A stretch of DNA of 17,281 nt, taken from positions 1 through 17,281 of the forward strand of contig CAJMQD010000001.1 in assembly GCA_905215425.1 (NCBI GenBank). Reading direction: 5' to 3'. Every line of letters begins with the position of its first letter. Position 1 is the first letter of the stretch. The translations under genes were made by a program, and so were the position numbers. Positions 7,260 to 14,975 of this stretch are shown piece after piece. This DNA is from an uncultured bacterium (lineage in GTDB: Bacteria > Bacillota > Clostridia > Oscillospirales > Oscillospiraceae). Below the pieces are notes generated by a model. It saw only the letters and a list, made by a program, of their open reading frames with translations, had not been told where the DNA came from and did no database searches.

Positions 7260-7694
7260 TTACAGATCAAACAGAATGGTAACAGGGCCGTCGTTTACCG
7301 ACGCCACCTGCATATCCGCGCCGAATTCTCCGTGCTCCACAGGGAAGCCCCGGGCGCGGCAGCGGTCCATGAATCGCTCATACAGGGGGATGGCCAGGTC
7401 GGGCTTGGCTGCCCCGGAAAAGCCCGGGCGGCGGCTGGAGATATCGGCGTACAGGGTGAACTGGGATACCACCAGGATGGAGCCGCCCACCTGCTCCAGA
7501 TTCAGGTTCATTTTTTCGTTTTCATCTTCAAAAATGCGGAGATTACAGATCTTGTCCGCCAGCTTGTCGCATACGGCCTCGGTGTCCTCAGGGCCTACGC
7601 CCAGCAGGATCAAATAGCCCCGGCCGATCTGGCCGTTGACCTTGCCGTGAATGGTGACGCTGGCGGAGGTGACTCGGGTGACAACTGCGCGCAT
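7260..7694 (-). CDS. dtd: D-aminoacyl-tRNA deacylase
   Basis: Dtd hydrolyses D-amino acids (and glycine mis-charged on tRNA-Ala) from tRNA, a cytoplasmic proofreading step. The 144-residue protein spans the full fold, starting MRAVVTRVTSASVTI. It carries the active-site SQFTLYAD block (77-84) and the C-terminal NDGPVTI block (134-140) with the conserved Gly-Pro (136-137) that gives chiral discrimination across the dimer. The start ATG 7692-7694 has GGAGG 8 nt upstream. In many Firmicutes dtd follows rel directly. Here the two are 533 bp apart and the gap is full of palindromes, so dtd may need its own promoter. I could not find a convincing one. Confidence 0.95.
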   Translation of the reverse strand: MRAVVTRVTSASVTIHGKVNGQIGRGYLILLGVGPEDTEAVCDKLADKICNLRIFEDENEKMNLNLEQVGGSILVVSQFTLYADISSRRPGFSGAAKPDLAIPLYERFMDRCRARGFPVEHGEFGADMQVASVNDGPVTILFDL

Positions 7695-8227
7695 AGGTTA
7701 GACCTCCAAAGAAATTTAATGCCCACCCAAACCCACCCTTTTAGATGAGTGGGGGCAAGGCCCCTACCCCGATCAGGGGGGCTTGAAACGGGCGGATGTG
7801 ATCCGCCTGCGGGCCGCTGGGGACATCGGCCCCTACCAGGAAACAACGAACGTTACACGCCGTAGGGGCGGATATTATCCGCCCGCTGTTTTATCGGCAG
7901 GCCCCCTCATCAGTCTCGCTTTGCTCGACAGCTTCCCCCCTGAGTGGGGAAGCCTAAAGCGCCGCTTCGTGAAAGCCTTCCCCACCCAGGGGGGAAGGTG
8001 GCCATTCGGGGTCCCAAACGTGACCCAGCGTAAGCGGTCACGTTGGGGAGAGGACGAGCAGCGGAGTGAATGAATTTTCGCCGCCCCGGCGGAAATGAAT
8101 GAGAAGGTGAATTGCCCCGCAGGGGCAAGAGAGACTGCCCTGGGGCATACGAAGCTTGTAAGGACGATGTAGGGCCCGATGCCCCCATCGGGCCGCCGTT
8201 GATCCATATGGATGAAATCGTCCGTCC
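7695..8227. repeat. Palindrome-rich intergenic island between rel and dtd
   Basis: No convincing gene is present. Hairpins in order: GGCGGAT-GTG-ATCCGCC (7791-7807); GGGCCG/CGGCCC (7811-7832); GGGCGGATA-T-TATCCGCCC (7866-7884); GCTTCCCC/GGGGAAGC (7931-7953); CCTTCCCC/GGGGAAGG (7976-7998); AACGTGACC/GGTCACGTT (8017-8044); TTGCCCC-GCA-GGGGCAA (8112-8128); and a compound palindrome at 8158-8231. The 7931 and 7976 hairpins are near-perfect inverted copies of each other and so can also pair together. The segment CCTCATCAGTC...AAGGTGGC (about 7906-8001) resembles a dispersed repeat I recall from gut Clostridia. The short open frames here (for example 7783-8073) follow the repeats and carry no recognisable protein. 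Confidence 0.75.
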
Positions 8228-8231
8228 TTAC
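8158..8231. repeat. Compound palindrome overlapping the rel stop codon
   Basis: GTAAGGAC (8158-8165) pairs with GTCCTTAC (8224-8231). GGACGAT (8162-8168) can instead pair with ATCGTCC (8217-8223). Inside is GGCCCGATG / CATCGGGCC (8173-8181, 8186-8194) with a CCCC loop, and the self-palindrome ATCCATATGGAT. The rel stop TAA (8230-8228) lies in the right arm. The stem could protect the 3' end of the message, but no T-tract follows for termination. Confidence 0.65.
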
Positions 8232-10468
8232 TTCCCGGAACTCCGGGCGACATAATACACGCCCTGGATGTTGTTCAGCTTGTTGATGACGCCGTTCAGC
8301 TCCTTCAGGTCCTTTACCTCCACCACCAGATTGACGGCGGCGTGGCCGTCGGGCAGGGAGCGGGCGGACAGGGAGCTGACCTTCACCTGGGCGGAGGAGA
8401 GGGCCATGGCCAAATCCAGGGTCAGGCCGCTGCGATCCTTGGCGGACAGCTCCAGGGCCGTCTTATAGGTGGGCAGGCTGTCTTCGGCCCAGGCGATGTT
8501 GATCCACCGGTCGGCCTCCTCGGGCTTGCTCTGGCTCAGGGCCACGTTGGGGCAATCCTTCCGGTGAACAGATACACCGTAGCCCCGGGTGATAAAGCCG
8601 ATCACCGGGTCGCCGGGGACGGGGGTGCAGCACTTGGCGAATTTTACCATACAGTTGCCCAGCCCCTCCACAATGATGCCGGAGTCGGAGTGGCGAGGCT
8701 TGCCGGACGGGCCGGGGGCGGGGGCCGCCTGGGCGGAGCCGGGAACGATGACACTGTCTTCCAGAGATTTTCCGGCGGCCGCGGCTTTTTCGGCCTTCAG
8801 CCGGCCCAGACGCAGCATCTCATCCCGGATCTTGCTGACGGCCTTGGCCGCCGTAGTGCCGCCGTATCCGATGGAGGCGTACATCTCGTCCAGGGAGTTG
8901 AACCGCACCTTGTGCAGGACATGGGGGAGCACATCTTCGGCGGTGATGGCGGCCAGAGAGAGCTTGGAGTGCTTCAGCTCCGATTCGAAGGCCGCTCGGC
9001 CGGTGACGATGTTTTCCTCCCGCCGCTCCTTTTTGAACCACTGGCGGATCTTGTTCCGGGCCTCGTTGGATTTGCAGATGTTCAGCCAGTCCCGGCTGGG
9101 GCCCTTGGCGGATTTAGAGGTGATGACCTCTACGATCTCGCCGTTTTCCAATTGATAATCGAAGGGGACCATGCGTCCGTTCACCCGGGCGCCGATCATA
9201 TGGTTGCCCACGGCGGAGTGGATGTTATAGGCGAAGTCAATGGGGGTGGCGCCGGCGGGCAGGCTCTTTACGTCACCGTTGGGGGTAAAGACGAAGACCT
9301 CGTCGGCAAACAGGTCCACCTTCAGCGTGCGGACAAATTCCTCGGCGTCGGTGTCCTGCTGGCTCTCCAGCAGCTTGCGCACCCACTCGAACTGGGATTC
9401 GGTGCCCAGCTTGACGTTGGCCATGCCCTGCTTGTATTTCCAGTGGGCGGCCACGCCGTATTCTGCCGTCTGGTGCATGGCCCATGTGCGGATCTGCACT
9501 TCAAAGGGGATGCCCTCCCGGCCGATGACCGTGGTGTGCAGGGACTGGTACATGTTGGGCTTGGGGGTGCTGATATAGTCCTTGAATCGGCCCAGCACGG
9601 GGTTGAACATATCGTGGATACAGCCCAGCACGTTGTAACACTCCGGGATGTCGTCCACGATCACCCGGAAGGCATACAGGTCGAAGATCTCGTCCAGCGT
9701 CTTGTTCTGGGTGTACATCTTGCGGTAGATGGAGTAGATGTGCTTGACCCGGCCATAGACTGTGCAGCGGATGCCCTCCTCGTCCATGCGCTGCTGGATG
9801 CGCTGCTGCACACTGGCGAGAAATTCCTCGTGGGCGGAGGAGCGCTTGGCCAGCTGCGTTTCGATCTCCTCGTAACCCACAGGGTCCAGATAGCGCAGGG
9901 ACAGGTCCTCCAGCTCCCACTTCAGCTTCTGCATACCTAAGCGGTGGGCGATGGGGGCGTAGATCTCCATGGTCTCCAGGGATTTCTCCCGCTGTTTTTT
10001 GGGAGACTGGTATTCCATGGTGCGCATATTGTGCAGCCGGTCGCAGATCTTGATGAGGATCACCCGGATGTCATGGGACATGGCCATGAGCATCTTCCGC
10101 AGGTTCTCCATTTGCTCCTCTTCCTTGGAGACATACTGCATCCGGGTCAGCTTCGTAACGCCCTCTACCAGGTCGGCCACCGTAGAACCGAATTTTTTCG
10201 CAATATCCTCATGGGTGGCGGGGGTGTCCTCGATGCAGTCGTGGAGCAGGGCGGCAATGACGCTGTCAACATCCAGCCCCAGGTCGGCCACGATATCGGC
10301 CACCGCCAGGGGGTGGATGATATAGGGCTCGCCGCTTTTGCGCAGCTGCCCCTGGTGCTCCGCATAGGCAAAGGTGAAGGCGTCATGCAGCCGTGCGGCG
10401 TCCAGATTAGTGGTATAGGCGGCTACCTTTTGTTCAAGAGCCTGATAGCTTTCTAAAATGGGGTCCAT
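8228..10468 (-). CDS. rel: Bifunctional (p)ppGpp synthetase/hydrolase, Rel
   Basis: This 746-residue long RSH protein sets the alarmone (p)ppGpp in amino-acid starvation. The N-terminal HD hydrolase domain (about 45-150) keeps His52, the HDCIEDT motif (His76-Asp77, Glu80-Asp81) and CDRLHNMRT (142-150), so hydrolysis should be active. The synthetase domain (about 235-345) has GRVKHIYSIYRKM (239-251), RFKDYIS (294-300), YQSLHT (307-312) and EVQIRTWAMHQTAEYG. The regulatory half holds TGS (about 388-449), helical and zinc-finger-like regions (CMVKFAKCCTPVPGD) and a C-terminal ACT domain (about 670-746). The RFKD version marks a bifunctional enzyme. The start ATG 10466-10468 has GGAGG 6 nt upstream. 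It lies 39 bp after recJ and is probably cotranscribed with it. Confidence 0.97.
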   Translation of the reverse strand: MDPILESYQALEQKVAAYTTNLDAARLHDAFTFAYAEHQGQLRKSGEPYIIHPLAVADIVADLGLDVDSVIAALLHDCIEDTPATHEDIAKKFGSTVADLVEGVTKLTRMQYVSKEEEQMENLRKMLMAMSHDIRVILIKICDRLHNMRTMEYQSPKKQREKSLETMEIYAPIAHRLGMQKLKWELEDLSLRYLDPVGYEEIETQLAKRSSAHEEFLASVQQRIQQRMDEEGIRCTVYGRVKHIYSIYRKMYTQNKTLDEIFDLYAFRVIVDDIPECYNVLGCIHDMFNPVLGRFKDYISTPKPNMYQSLHTTVIGREGIPFEVQIRTWAMHQTAEYGVAAHWKYKQGMANVKLGTESQFEWVRKLLESQQDTDAEEFVRTLKVDLFADEVFVFTPNGDVKSLPAGATPIDFAYNIHSAVGNHMIGARVNGRMVPFDYQLENGEIVEVITSKSAKGPSRDWLNICKSNEARNKIRQWFKKERREENIVTGRAAFESELKHSKLSLAAITAEDVLPHVLHKVRFNSLDEMYASIGYGGTTAAKAVSKIRDEMLRLGRLKAEKAAAAGKSLEDSVIVPGSAQAAPAPGPSGKPRHSDSGIIVEGLGNCMVKFAKCCTPVPGDPVIGFITRGYGVSVHRKDCPNVALSQSKPEEADRWINIAWAEDSLPTYKTALELSAKDRSGLTLDLAMALSSAQVKVSSLSARSLPDGHAAVNLVVEVKDLKELNGVINKLNNIQGVYYVARSSGK

Positions 10469-10507
10469 AGGATACCTCCGAGAGATGTATGGAAACGTGG
10501 ACAGCGC

Positions 10508-12547
10508 TTACTGTCCGGCGAAGCGGCGCAGGCGGCGCAGGATCACAGAGTCGTCCAGGTCTACCTTGTGTTCCAGATGGTGCAGGGTGATCGACAGCCG
10601 CTCTCGGCCATCCAGAGAAATCAGCCCCCGCTCCTCCATCACCTTCAGGCACACCATCGTGCGCACGGGCACTTCCGGCTGGCCGGAGCTGCGGGCCACG
10701 CCCCGGGCGATGTGTTCGGGGCTGTCTTCAATCACAGGGGTTCGGACCGACTGGCGCTCCAGCCACCGCCAGAGCACCACAAAATCGGTGCGGACGGGGA
10801 GCAGAGCGCAGCTTTCCTCGACGGAAAGGGACTCCCCGCGGAAATATTTATCAAAGGCCAGCCGCTCCAGCTGGGCCCGGGTGAGCCCGCCCCGCAGGTC
10901 CAGAAGCTGAAGCTGGACGGAGCGCACCCCGCGGAATTCGTTGATCTGGGGGTAAAAGGCGGCGTCTACCCGGCAGCCGGGGGACAGCTGATACTGGGCG
11001 GCGTCGGCGGAGAAGAAGATGGCGTCTAAAGAGACGCCCCGGGCTTCCAGCCGCAGCTTCAGGTGGCGGCCCCGGCCCACCTGGGTCATGGATTGGACAA
11101 AGGCGCCGTTCAGCACCAGTACGGGGCGGGGGTTGCCCGCGCCGCAGGGCTCAAGCCGGTCCAGGGCCTGAATTTGCTCCACGGTGAGCAGCTGGGGAGG
11201 AACGGCGGCGTCCGCCTTTAAAACGGAGGCCGGGGGAGCGCCGTTCAGCTGCTGGGCCACGGCCTGACGCAGTCCCGCGGCCAGGGCGGGGATATTCTCC
11301 TCGCGGACCGTAAAGCCGGCGGCCAGAGCGTGGCCGCCAAAGCCCTCCAGCAGGGCAGCGCAGGAAGACAACGCCTGGAACAGGTTTACACCGCCGTAAG
11401 AGCGGCAGGAGCCCTTGCCCACCCCGTGGTCGAGACAGATCATAAAGCAGGGCAGGCACAGCTTTTCGCTCAGCCGGGAGGCCACGATCCCCACCACGCC
11501 CTGATGCCAGCGTTCGTCGGCCAGGACGACGACCCCCTCCTGGGGGGCCTCCTCCAGGCGGTGGACGCAATCCTGAAAGATATCCAGCTCGATGGTTTGC
11601 CGCTCCCGGTTCAGCGCACACAGGGTCTGGGCCAGCTGGGCGGCCCGGTCGGGGCGGTCGGTCAGCAGCAGCTCTACGGCCAGCATGGCCTGTCCCATGC
11701 GGCCGGAGGCGTTGATCCGGGGGGCGAGGGTATAGCCGATGGAGACCGAGGTGAGGGGCTTGCCGTCCAGCCCGGCCTCCTTCAACAGGACCTCCAGCCC
11801 CAGCCGGCGCGGGTGCTCCAGCAGCTTCAGGCCCTGGCGGACCAGAATGCGGTTTTCGCCGGCCATCTCCATCACATCGGCAATGGTGCCAATGGCGGCC
11901 AGGTCGGCATAGTCCAGCAGGACGGCCTGAGCCTGCTCCGGTCCGGCCACGGCCATGGCCAGCTTCAGGGCCACCCCCACCCCGGCCAGCTCTTTGAAGG
12001 GGCTGGGGCAGTCGGGACGGCAGGGGTCCACCACCGCGCAGGCGCGGGGCAGCGCATCTTTACACTCGTGGTGGTCGGTGATGACCACATCCACCCCCAG
12101 GGAGCGGGCCAATTCCGTCTCCTCTACGGCGGTGATGCCGCAGTCCACCGTGATGATCAGCGAAACCCCCTGAGCCGCCAGCAGGGTGACGGCCTCCTGG
12201 TTCAGACCGTAGCCCTCGTCCAGACGGCTGGGGATGTACGGGACTACGGAAAGCCCCTGATGGGTGAGAAAATCGGTGAGCAGACAGGTAGAAGTGATGC
12301 CGTCTACATCGTAATCCCCGTAGACGGCGACAGTCTCGCCGGTTTGAATGGCCTGACGGATTCGCCTGACCGCCTGGTCCATGTCCTTCAGCAGCAGGGG
12401 ATCGTAAAGCTCCTGCTGGGGCGGATCCAGCAGGCTGCGGGCCTGCTCCGCCGTGTTTATCCCGCGGGCAGACAGTACTGCGGCCAGCAGGGGGGGCAGT
12501 CCGGCCTGCTCCAGCGCGGTACGGCCCTCGGGGTTGGGAGGGGCCAC
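10508..12547 (-). CDS. recJ: Single-stranded-DNA-specific exonuclease RecJ
   Basis: RecJ degrades single-stranded DNA 5' to 3' in recombination and repair. The DHH phosphoesterase domain has VYGDYDVDGITST (about 75-87), the TVDCGI motif (133-138) and VVITDHHE (154-161). The DHHA1 domain carries GGHALAAGF, and an OB-fold and C-terminal extension complete about 680 residues, usual for Firmicutes. Coordinates here use the first standard start, GTG 12547-12545. That GTG has no ribosome site at a workable distance. The only good site, GGAGG at 12576-12580, points 7 nt downstream to ACG at 12568-12566, in the same frame. Starting there adds a plausible N-terminus KYQAWSV and gives 686 residues. I think the ACG (or a mutated ATG) is the true start. 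The gene heads the minus-strand cluster. Confidence 0.95.
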   Translation of the reverse strand: MAPPNPEGRTALEQAGLPPLLAAVLSARGINTAEQARSLLDPPQQELYDPLLLKDMDQAVRRIRQAIQTGETVAVYGDYDVDGITSTCLLTDFLTHQGLSVVPYIPSRLDEGYGLNQEAVTLLAAQGVSLIITVDCGITAVEETELARSLGVDVVITDHHECKDALPRACAVVDPCRPDCPSPFKELAGVGVALKLAMAVAGPEQAQAVLLDYADLAAIGTIADVMEMAGENRILVRQGLKLLEHPRRLGLEVLLKEAGLDGKPLTSVSIGYTLAPRINASGRMGQAMLAVELLLTDRPDRAAQLAQTLCALNRERQTIELDIFQDCVHRLEEAPQEGVVVLADERWHQGVVGIVASRLSEKLCLPCFMICLDHGVGKGSCRSYGGVNLFQALSSCAALLEGFGGHALAAGFTVREENIPALAAGLRQAVAQQLNGAPPASVLKADAAVPPQLLTVEQIQALDRLEPCGAGNPRPVLVLNGAFVQSMTQVGRGRHLKLRLEARGVSLDAIFFSADAAQYQLSPGCRVDAAFYPQINEFRGVRSVQLQLLDLRGGLTRAQLERLAFDKYFRGESLSVEESCALLPVRTDFVVLWRWLERQSVRTPVIEDSPEHIARGVARSSGQPEVPVRTMVCLKVMEERGLISLDGRERLSITLHHLEHKVDLDDSVILRRLRRFAGQ

Positions 12548-12573
12548 GCTCCATGCCTGATATTTCGTTGAGA

Positions 12574-12580
12574 CCCCTCC
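12574..12580 (-). promoter_or_regulatory. Ribosome binding site that decides the recJ start
   Basis: The minus strand reads GGAGGGG here, directly after an in-frame TAA (12583-12581). The core GGAGG (12580-12576) is 7 nt before ACG 12568-12566 but 28 nt before the first in-frame GTG (12547). The nearby ATG at 12554-12552 is in another frame and 21 nt away. Confidence 0.7.
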
Positions 12581-12621
12581 TTAGTTGACGCCGTTGGCGT
12601 GAAAATACAATATTACTCTTT

Positions 12622-12651
12622 AGTATAGCACAAAAGCCGCAGAGGATTCAA
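12622..12651 (-). promoter_or_regulatory. Candidate sigma-A promoter of recJ
   Basis: On the minus strand, TTGAAT (12651-12646) and TATACT (12627-12622, 5 of 6) are separated by 18 bp. A TG lies one base before the -10, giving an extended -10. The predicted start is about 45-50 nt upstream of the recJ translation start. The leader holds a small ACGCC/GGCGT hairpin. Confidence 0.65.
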
Positions 12652-12682
12652 GATGAAATAGGGGACAGGCGGGGCGAAAGTC

Positions 12683-12711
12683 TTGCCCGGCGGGGAGAAT
12701 CGTGGTAAAAT
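12683..12711 (+). promoter_or_regulatory. Candidate sigma-A promoter of mnmG
   Basis: TTGCCC (12683-12688) and TAAAAT (12706-12711, 5 of 6) are separated by 17 bp in an AT-rich stretch. The transcript would begin near 12718, leaving a leader of about 350 nt that includes a palindrome (12765-12803), the truncated mnmG copy and four hairpins. Confidence 0.55.
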
Positions 12712-12760
12712 ATAAAATTATTGATCGCGGGTTATGGGCAGCCCTGGGCCGCAGGACGAT

Positions 12761-12803
12761 ACACGCCGTAGGGCCTGATGCCCTATCGGGCCGGCCCCTG
12801 CGG
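12761..12803. repeat. Dispersed palindrome with the ACACGCCGTAGGG boundary
   Basis: ACACGCCGTAGGG (12761-12773) leads into GGCCTGAT (12772-12779) pairing with ATCGGGCC (12785-12792) through one wobble. CCGTAGGG also pairs outward with CCCCTGCGG, making a longer imperfect stem. The same 13-nt boundary occurs at 7855-7867 in front of another palindrome, so both belong to one repeat family. Confidence 0.65.
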
Positions 12804-12868
12804 GATGGGAAGAACAGATCGGATACGGGCACCCGCGCGGCCGGAGAGAAAAGGTTTGGGATTCGACT

Positions 12869-12961
12869 ATGAGAGAATACGACGCAGGACAATTTGATAT
12901 TGTGGTCATCGGGGCCGGCCACCCAGGGCCCCGGCGAAGCCGGGACGCGCTTTGCGCGTAA
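12869..12961 (+). pseudogene. Truncated duplicate of the mnmG 5' end
   Basis: The sequence 12826-12922 matches 13026-13122 (the leader, start codon and first 18 codons of mnmG) at an exact 200-bp offset, with about six substitutions in 97 bp. The copy begins [18 protein letters not shown], then leaves the mnmG sequence after His18 and stops at TAA 12959-12961, giving 30 residues. It keeps the start of the FAD-binding Rossmann motif but cannot make a functional enzyme. It may still be translated, as it carries the same weak ribosome site as mnmG. Differences include Val12 for Ala12. The divergence indicates an old event or one derived from another strain. Confidence 0.8.
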
Positions 12962-13007
12962 AATTGATTTGAAAAATCAATTTGCGGAGGGACGATTCAT
13001 TCGTCCC
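12930..13007. repeat. Array of four back-to-back hairpins between the mnmG copies
   Basis: Four short stem-loops follow each other: CCCGGC-GAA-GCCGGG (12930-12944), ACGCGC-TTT-GCGCGT (12945-12959), AAATTGATTT-GAA-AAATCAATTT (12961-12983) and GGGACGA-TTCAT-TCGTCCC (12989-13007). Stems alternate GC-rich and AT-rich with 3-5 nt loops. No gene is present. It looks like a short non-autonomous element or composite of palindromes, lying in the mnmG leader. Confidence 0.7.
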
Positions 13008-13068
13008 GAGCATTTTGAAAATCCCCGGGTACCCGCGGGGCCGGAGAGAAAAGGTTTGGGATTCGAGT

Positions 13069-14961
13069 ATGAGAGAATACGACGCAGGACAATTTGATAT
13101 TGCGGTCATTGGGGCCGGACACGCGGGCATTGAGGCGGCCCTCGCCGCCGCCCGTCTGGGGCTGCGCACCCTGTGCTTTACGGTGAATCTGGATGCGGTG
13201 GGCAATATGCCCTGTAACCCCGCCATCGGCGGCACGGGAAAGGGCCATCTGGTGCGGGAGCTGGACGCCCTTGGGGGCGAGATGGGCCGGGCCGCCGACC
13301 GGGCCTGTATCCAATACCGGATGCTCAACCGGGGGAAGGGGCCGGCGGTGTGGTCCCTGCGGGCCCAGGCCGACCGGCGGGACTATCAGAAGGTAATGAA
13401 GCACACCCTGGAGCGGCAGGAGAACCTGTGGGTGAAGCAGGGAGAGGTGGTGGCCGTCCGCACAGAGGGCGGAGCGGTGTCCGCCGTAGTGACCCACACC
13501 GGGGCGGTGTACCGGGTGAAGGCCGCCGTCGTCGCCACAGGGACTTACCTGGGCGGCCGAACCATCATCGGCGACGTGGTGCGGCAGTCCGGGCCCGACG
13601 GCCTGATGGCCGCCCTGCCCCTGACCCGGTGTCTGGAGGAGCTGGGACTGTCCATCCGCCGGTTCAAGACGGGCACGCCCCCCCGGGTGAACGCCCGCAG
13701 CGTGGATTTCTCCAAAATGGAGATCCAGCGGGGGGAGGAGGACGGCCTGCGCTTCTCTCTGTACACCCAAACGCCCCCGGAAAACCGGGCGGTGTGCTAC
13801 CTGACCTATACCAACGAGGTCACCCACCGGATCATCCGGGAGAATCTGGACCGCTCCCCCCTGTATGACGGCACCATTCAGGGGGTGGGCCCCCGGTACT
13901 GCCCCTCCATCGAGACCAAGGTGGAGCGCTTCCCGGACAAGGAGCGCCACCAGCTGTTTATCGAGCCCATGGGACTGGATACCGAGGAGCTGTACATCCA
14001 GGGATTTTCCTCCTCCCTGCCCGAGGAGGTGCAGGTGGAGATGCTGCACACCGTCCCCGGTCTGGAGCGGGCGGAGATGACCCGGGCGGCCTACGCCATC
14101 GAGTACGACTGCGTGGACCCCACCCAGCTGCTGCCTACCCTGGAGACCAAGGCAGTTTCCGGCCTGTACGGAGCGGGACAGTTCAACGGCTCCTCCGGCT
14201 ATGAGGAGGCGGCAGTGCAGGGCTTTGTGGCCGGAGTGAACGCCGCACGGAAAATAAAGGGACAGTCCCCCTTTGTCCTCCGCCGGGACCAGGGGTATAT
14301 CGGCGTGCTCATTGACGACCTTGTGACCAAGGGCACCAACGAGCCCTACCGCATGATGACCAGCCGGACGGAGTACCGCCTGCTCCACCGGCAGGACAAT
14401 GCCGACCGGCGGCTGGTGCCCATAGGGTATGAGCTGGGACTGGTCAGCCGGGACGTGTATGAGGCCGTACAGGCGAAATATACCGCCGTGGAGCGGGAGT
14501 GCAGGCGCCTGGAACATGCCGGCGCGGCCCCCGGGGGAGAGCTGTCCGCCCTGCTGGCCCGCCATGGGCAGCCGGAGGCCCCCAATGGGGCGCGGCTGGC
14601 CGATCTGCTGCGACGCCCGGGGGTGACCTACGAAGAGCTTGCCCCCTTGGACCCGGAGCGGCCGGAGCTGACGGCGGAGCAGCGCCAGGCGGTGGAGATC
14701 GCCGTGAAGTACGACGGCTACATCCAGCGCCAGCTGCGCCAGGTGGAGGAGATGCGCCGCCTGGAGGACTATCCCATGCCGAAGGATATGGATTACCGCG
14801 CCATTACCGGCCTGCGGCTGGAGGCGCGGCAAAAGCTGGAGGAGATCCGCCCCCTGAACCTGGGACAGGCCAGCCGGGTGTCCGGCGTTTCTCCGGCGGA
14901 TGTGGCGGTGCTGATGGTCTATTTAAAGACGGCCCGATCCCGCCGCGGGACAGAGAAATAA
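13069..14961 (+). CDS. mnmG: tRNA uridine-5-carboxymethylaminomethyl modification enzyme MnmG (GidA)
   Basis: MnmG, with MnmE, installs the carboxymethylaminomethyl group at C5 of the wobble uridine in certain tRNAs, using FAD, NADH and methylene-tetrahydrofolate. The 630-residue protein is full length. It has the N-terminal FAD site [15 protein letters not shown] (10-24), the signature [37 protein letters not shown], the [16 protein letters not shown] segment and the C-terminal helical domain that binds MnmE and tRNA. ATG 13069 is chosen because the conserved FAD motif begins nine residues later. The frame is open back to TTG 12982, but those 29 codons come from the inserted repeat. The ribosome site is weak (GGAGAGAAAAGG, 14 nt away). 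A damaged 5' copy lies 200 bp upstream. Confidence 0.97.
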   Translation: MREYDAGQFDIAVIGAGHAGIEAALAAARLGLRTLCFTVNLDAVGNMPCNPAIGGTGKGHLVRELDALGGEMGRAADRACIQYRMLNRGKGPAVWSLRAQADRRDYQKVMKHTLERQENLWVKQGEVVAVRTEGGAVSAVVTHTGAVYRVKAAVVATGTYLGGRTIIGDVVRQSGPDGLMAALPLTRCLEELGLSIRRFKTGTPPRVNARSVDFSKMEIQRGEEDGLRFSLYTQTPPENRAVCYLTYTNEVTHRIIRENLDRSPLYDGTIQGVGPRYCPSIETKVERFPDKERHQLFIEPMGLDTEELYIQGFSSSLPEEVQVEMLHTVPGLERAEMTRAAYAIEYDCVDPTQLLPTLETKAVSGLYGAGQFNGSSGYEEAAVQGFVAGVNAARKIKGQSPFVLRRDQGYIGVLIDDLVTKGTNEPYRMMTSRTEYRLLHRQDNADRRLVPIGYELGLVSRDVYEAVQAKYTAVERECRRLEHAGAAPGGELSALLARHGQPEAPNGARLADLLRRPGVTYEELAPLDPERPELTAEQRQAVEIAVKYDGYIQRQLRQVEEMRRLEDYPMPKDMDYRAITGLRLEARQKLEEIRPLNLGQASRVSGVSPADVAVLMVYLKTARSRRGTEK

Positions 14962-14975
14962 GGAGGAGAACAGCC

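Noticed and set aside
7783..8207. Small open frames on both strands in the rel-dtd island
   Set aside because: They coincide with palindromes, overlap each other in opposite directions and lack ribosome sites or recognisable domains.
7740..8231. CRISPR array
   Set aside because: The repeats are palindromic but differ in sequence and spacing. There are no identical direct repeats with uniform spacers and no cas genes.
8342..9940. 532-codon plus-strand open frame opposite rel
   Set aside because: It is complementary to intact Rel domains and has the Gly/Val/His/Gln-rich composition of shadow frames.
12581..12868. T-box or riboswitch upstream of recJ or mnmG
   Set aside because: I found no T-box core, aptamer-like conserved segments or leader terminator, only the promoters and a dispersed palindrome.
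12982..13068. N-terminal extension of MnmG from TTG 12982
   Set aside because: The 29 extra codons lie in the hairpin array and leader repeat. The FAD motif starts at the usual distance from ATG 13069.
12997..14832. 611-codon minus-strand open frame opposite mnmG
   Set aside because: It is an antisense artefact of high third-position GC. MnmG on the plus strand is full length with all its motifs.
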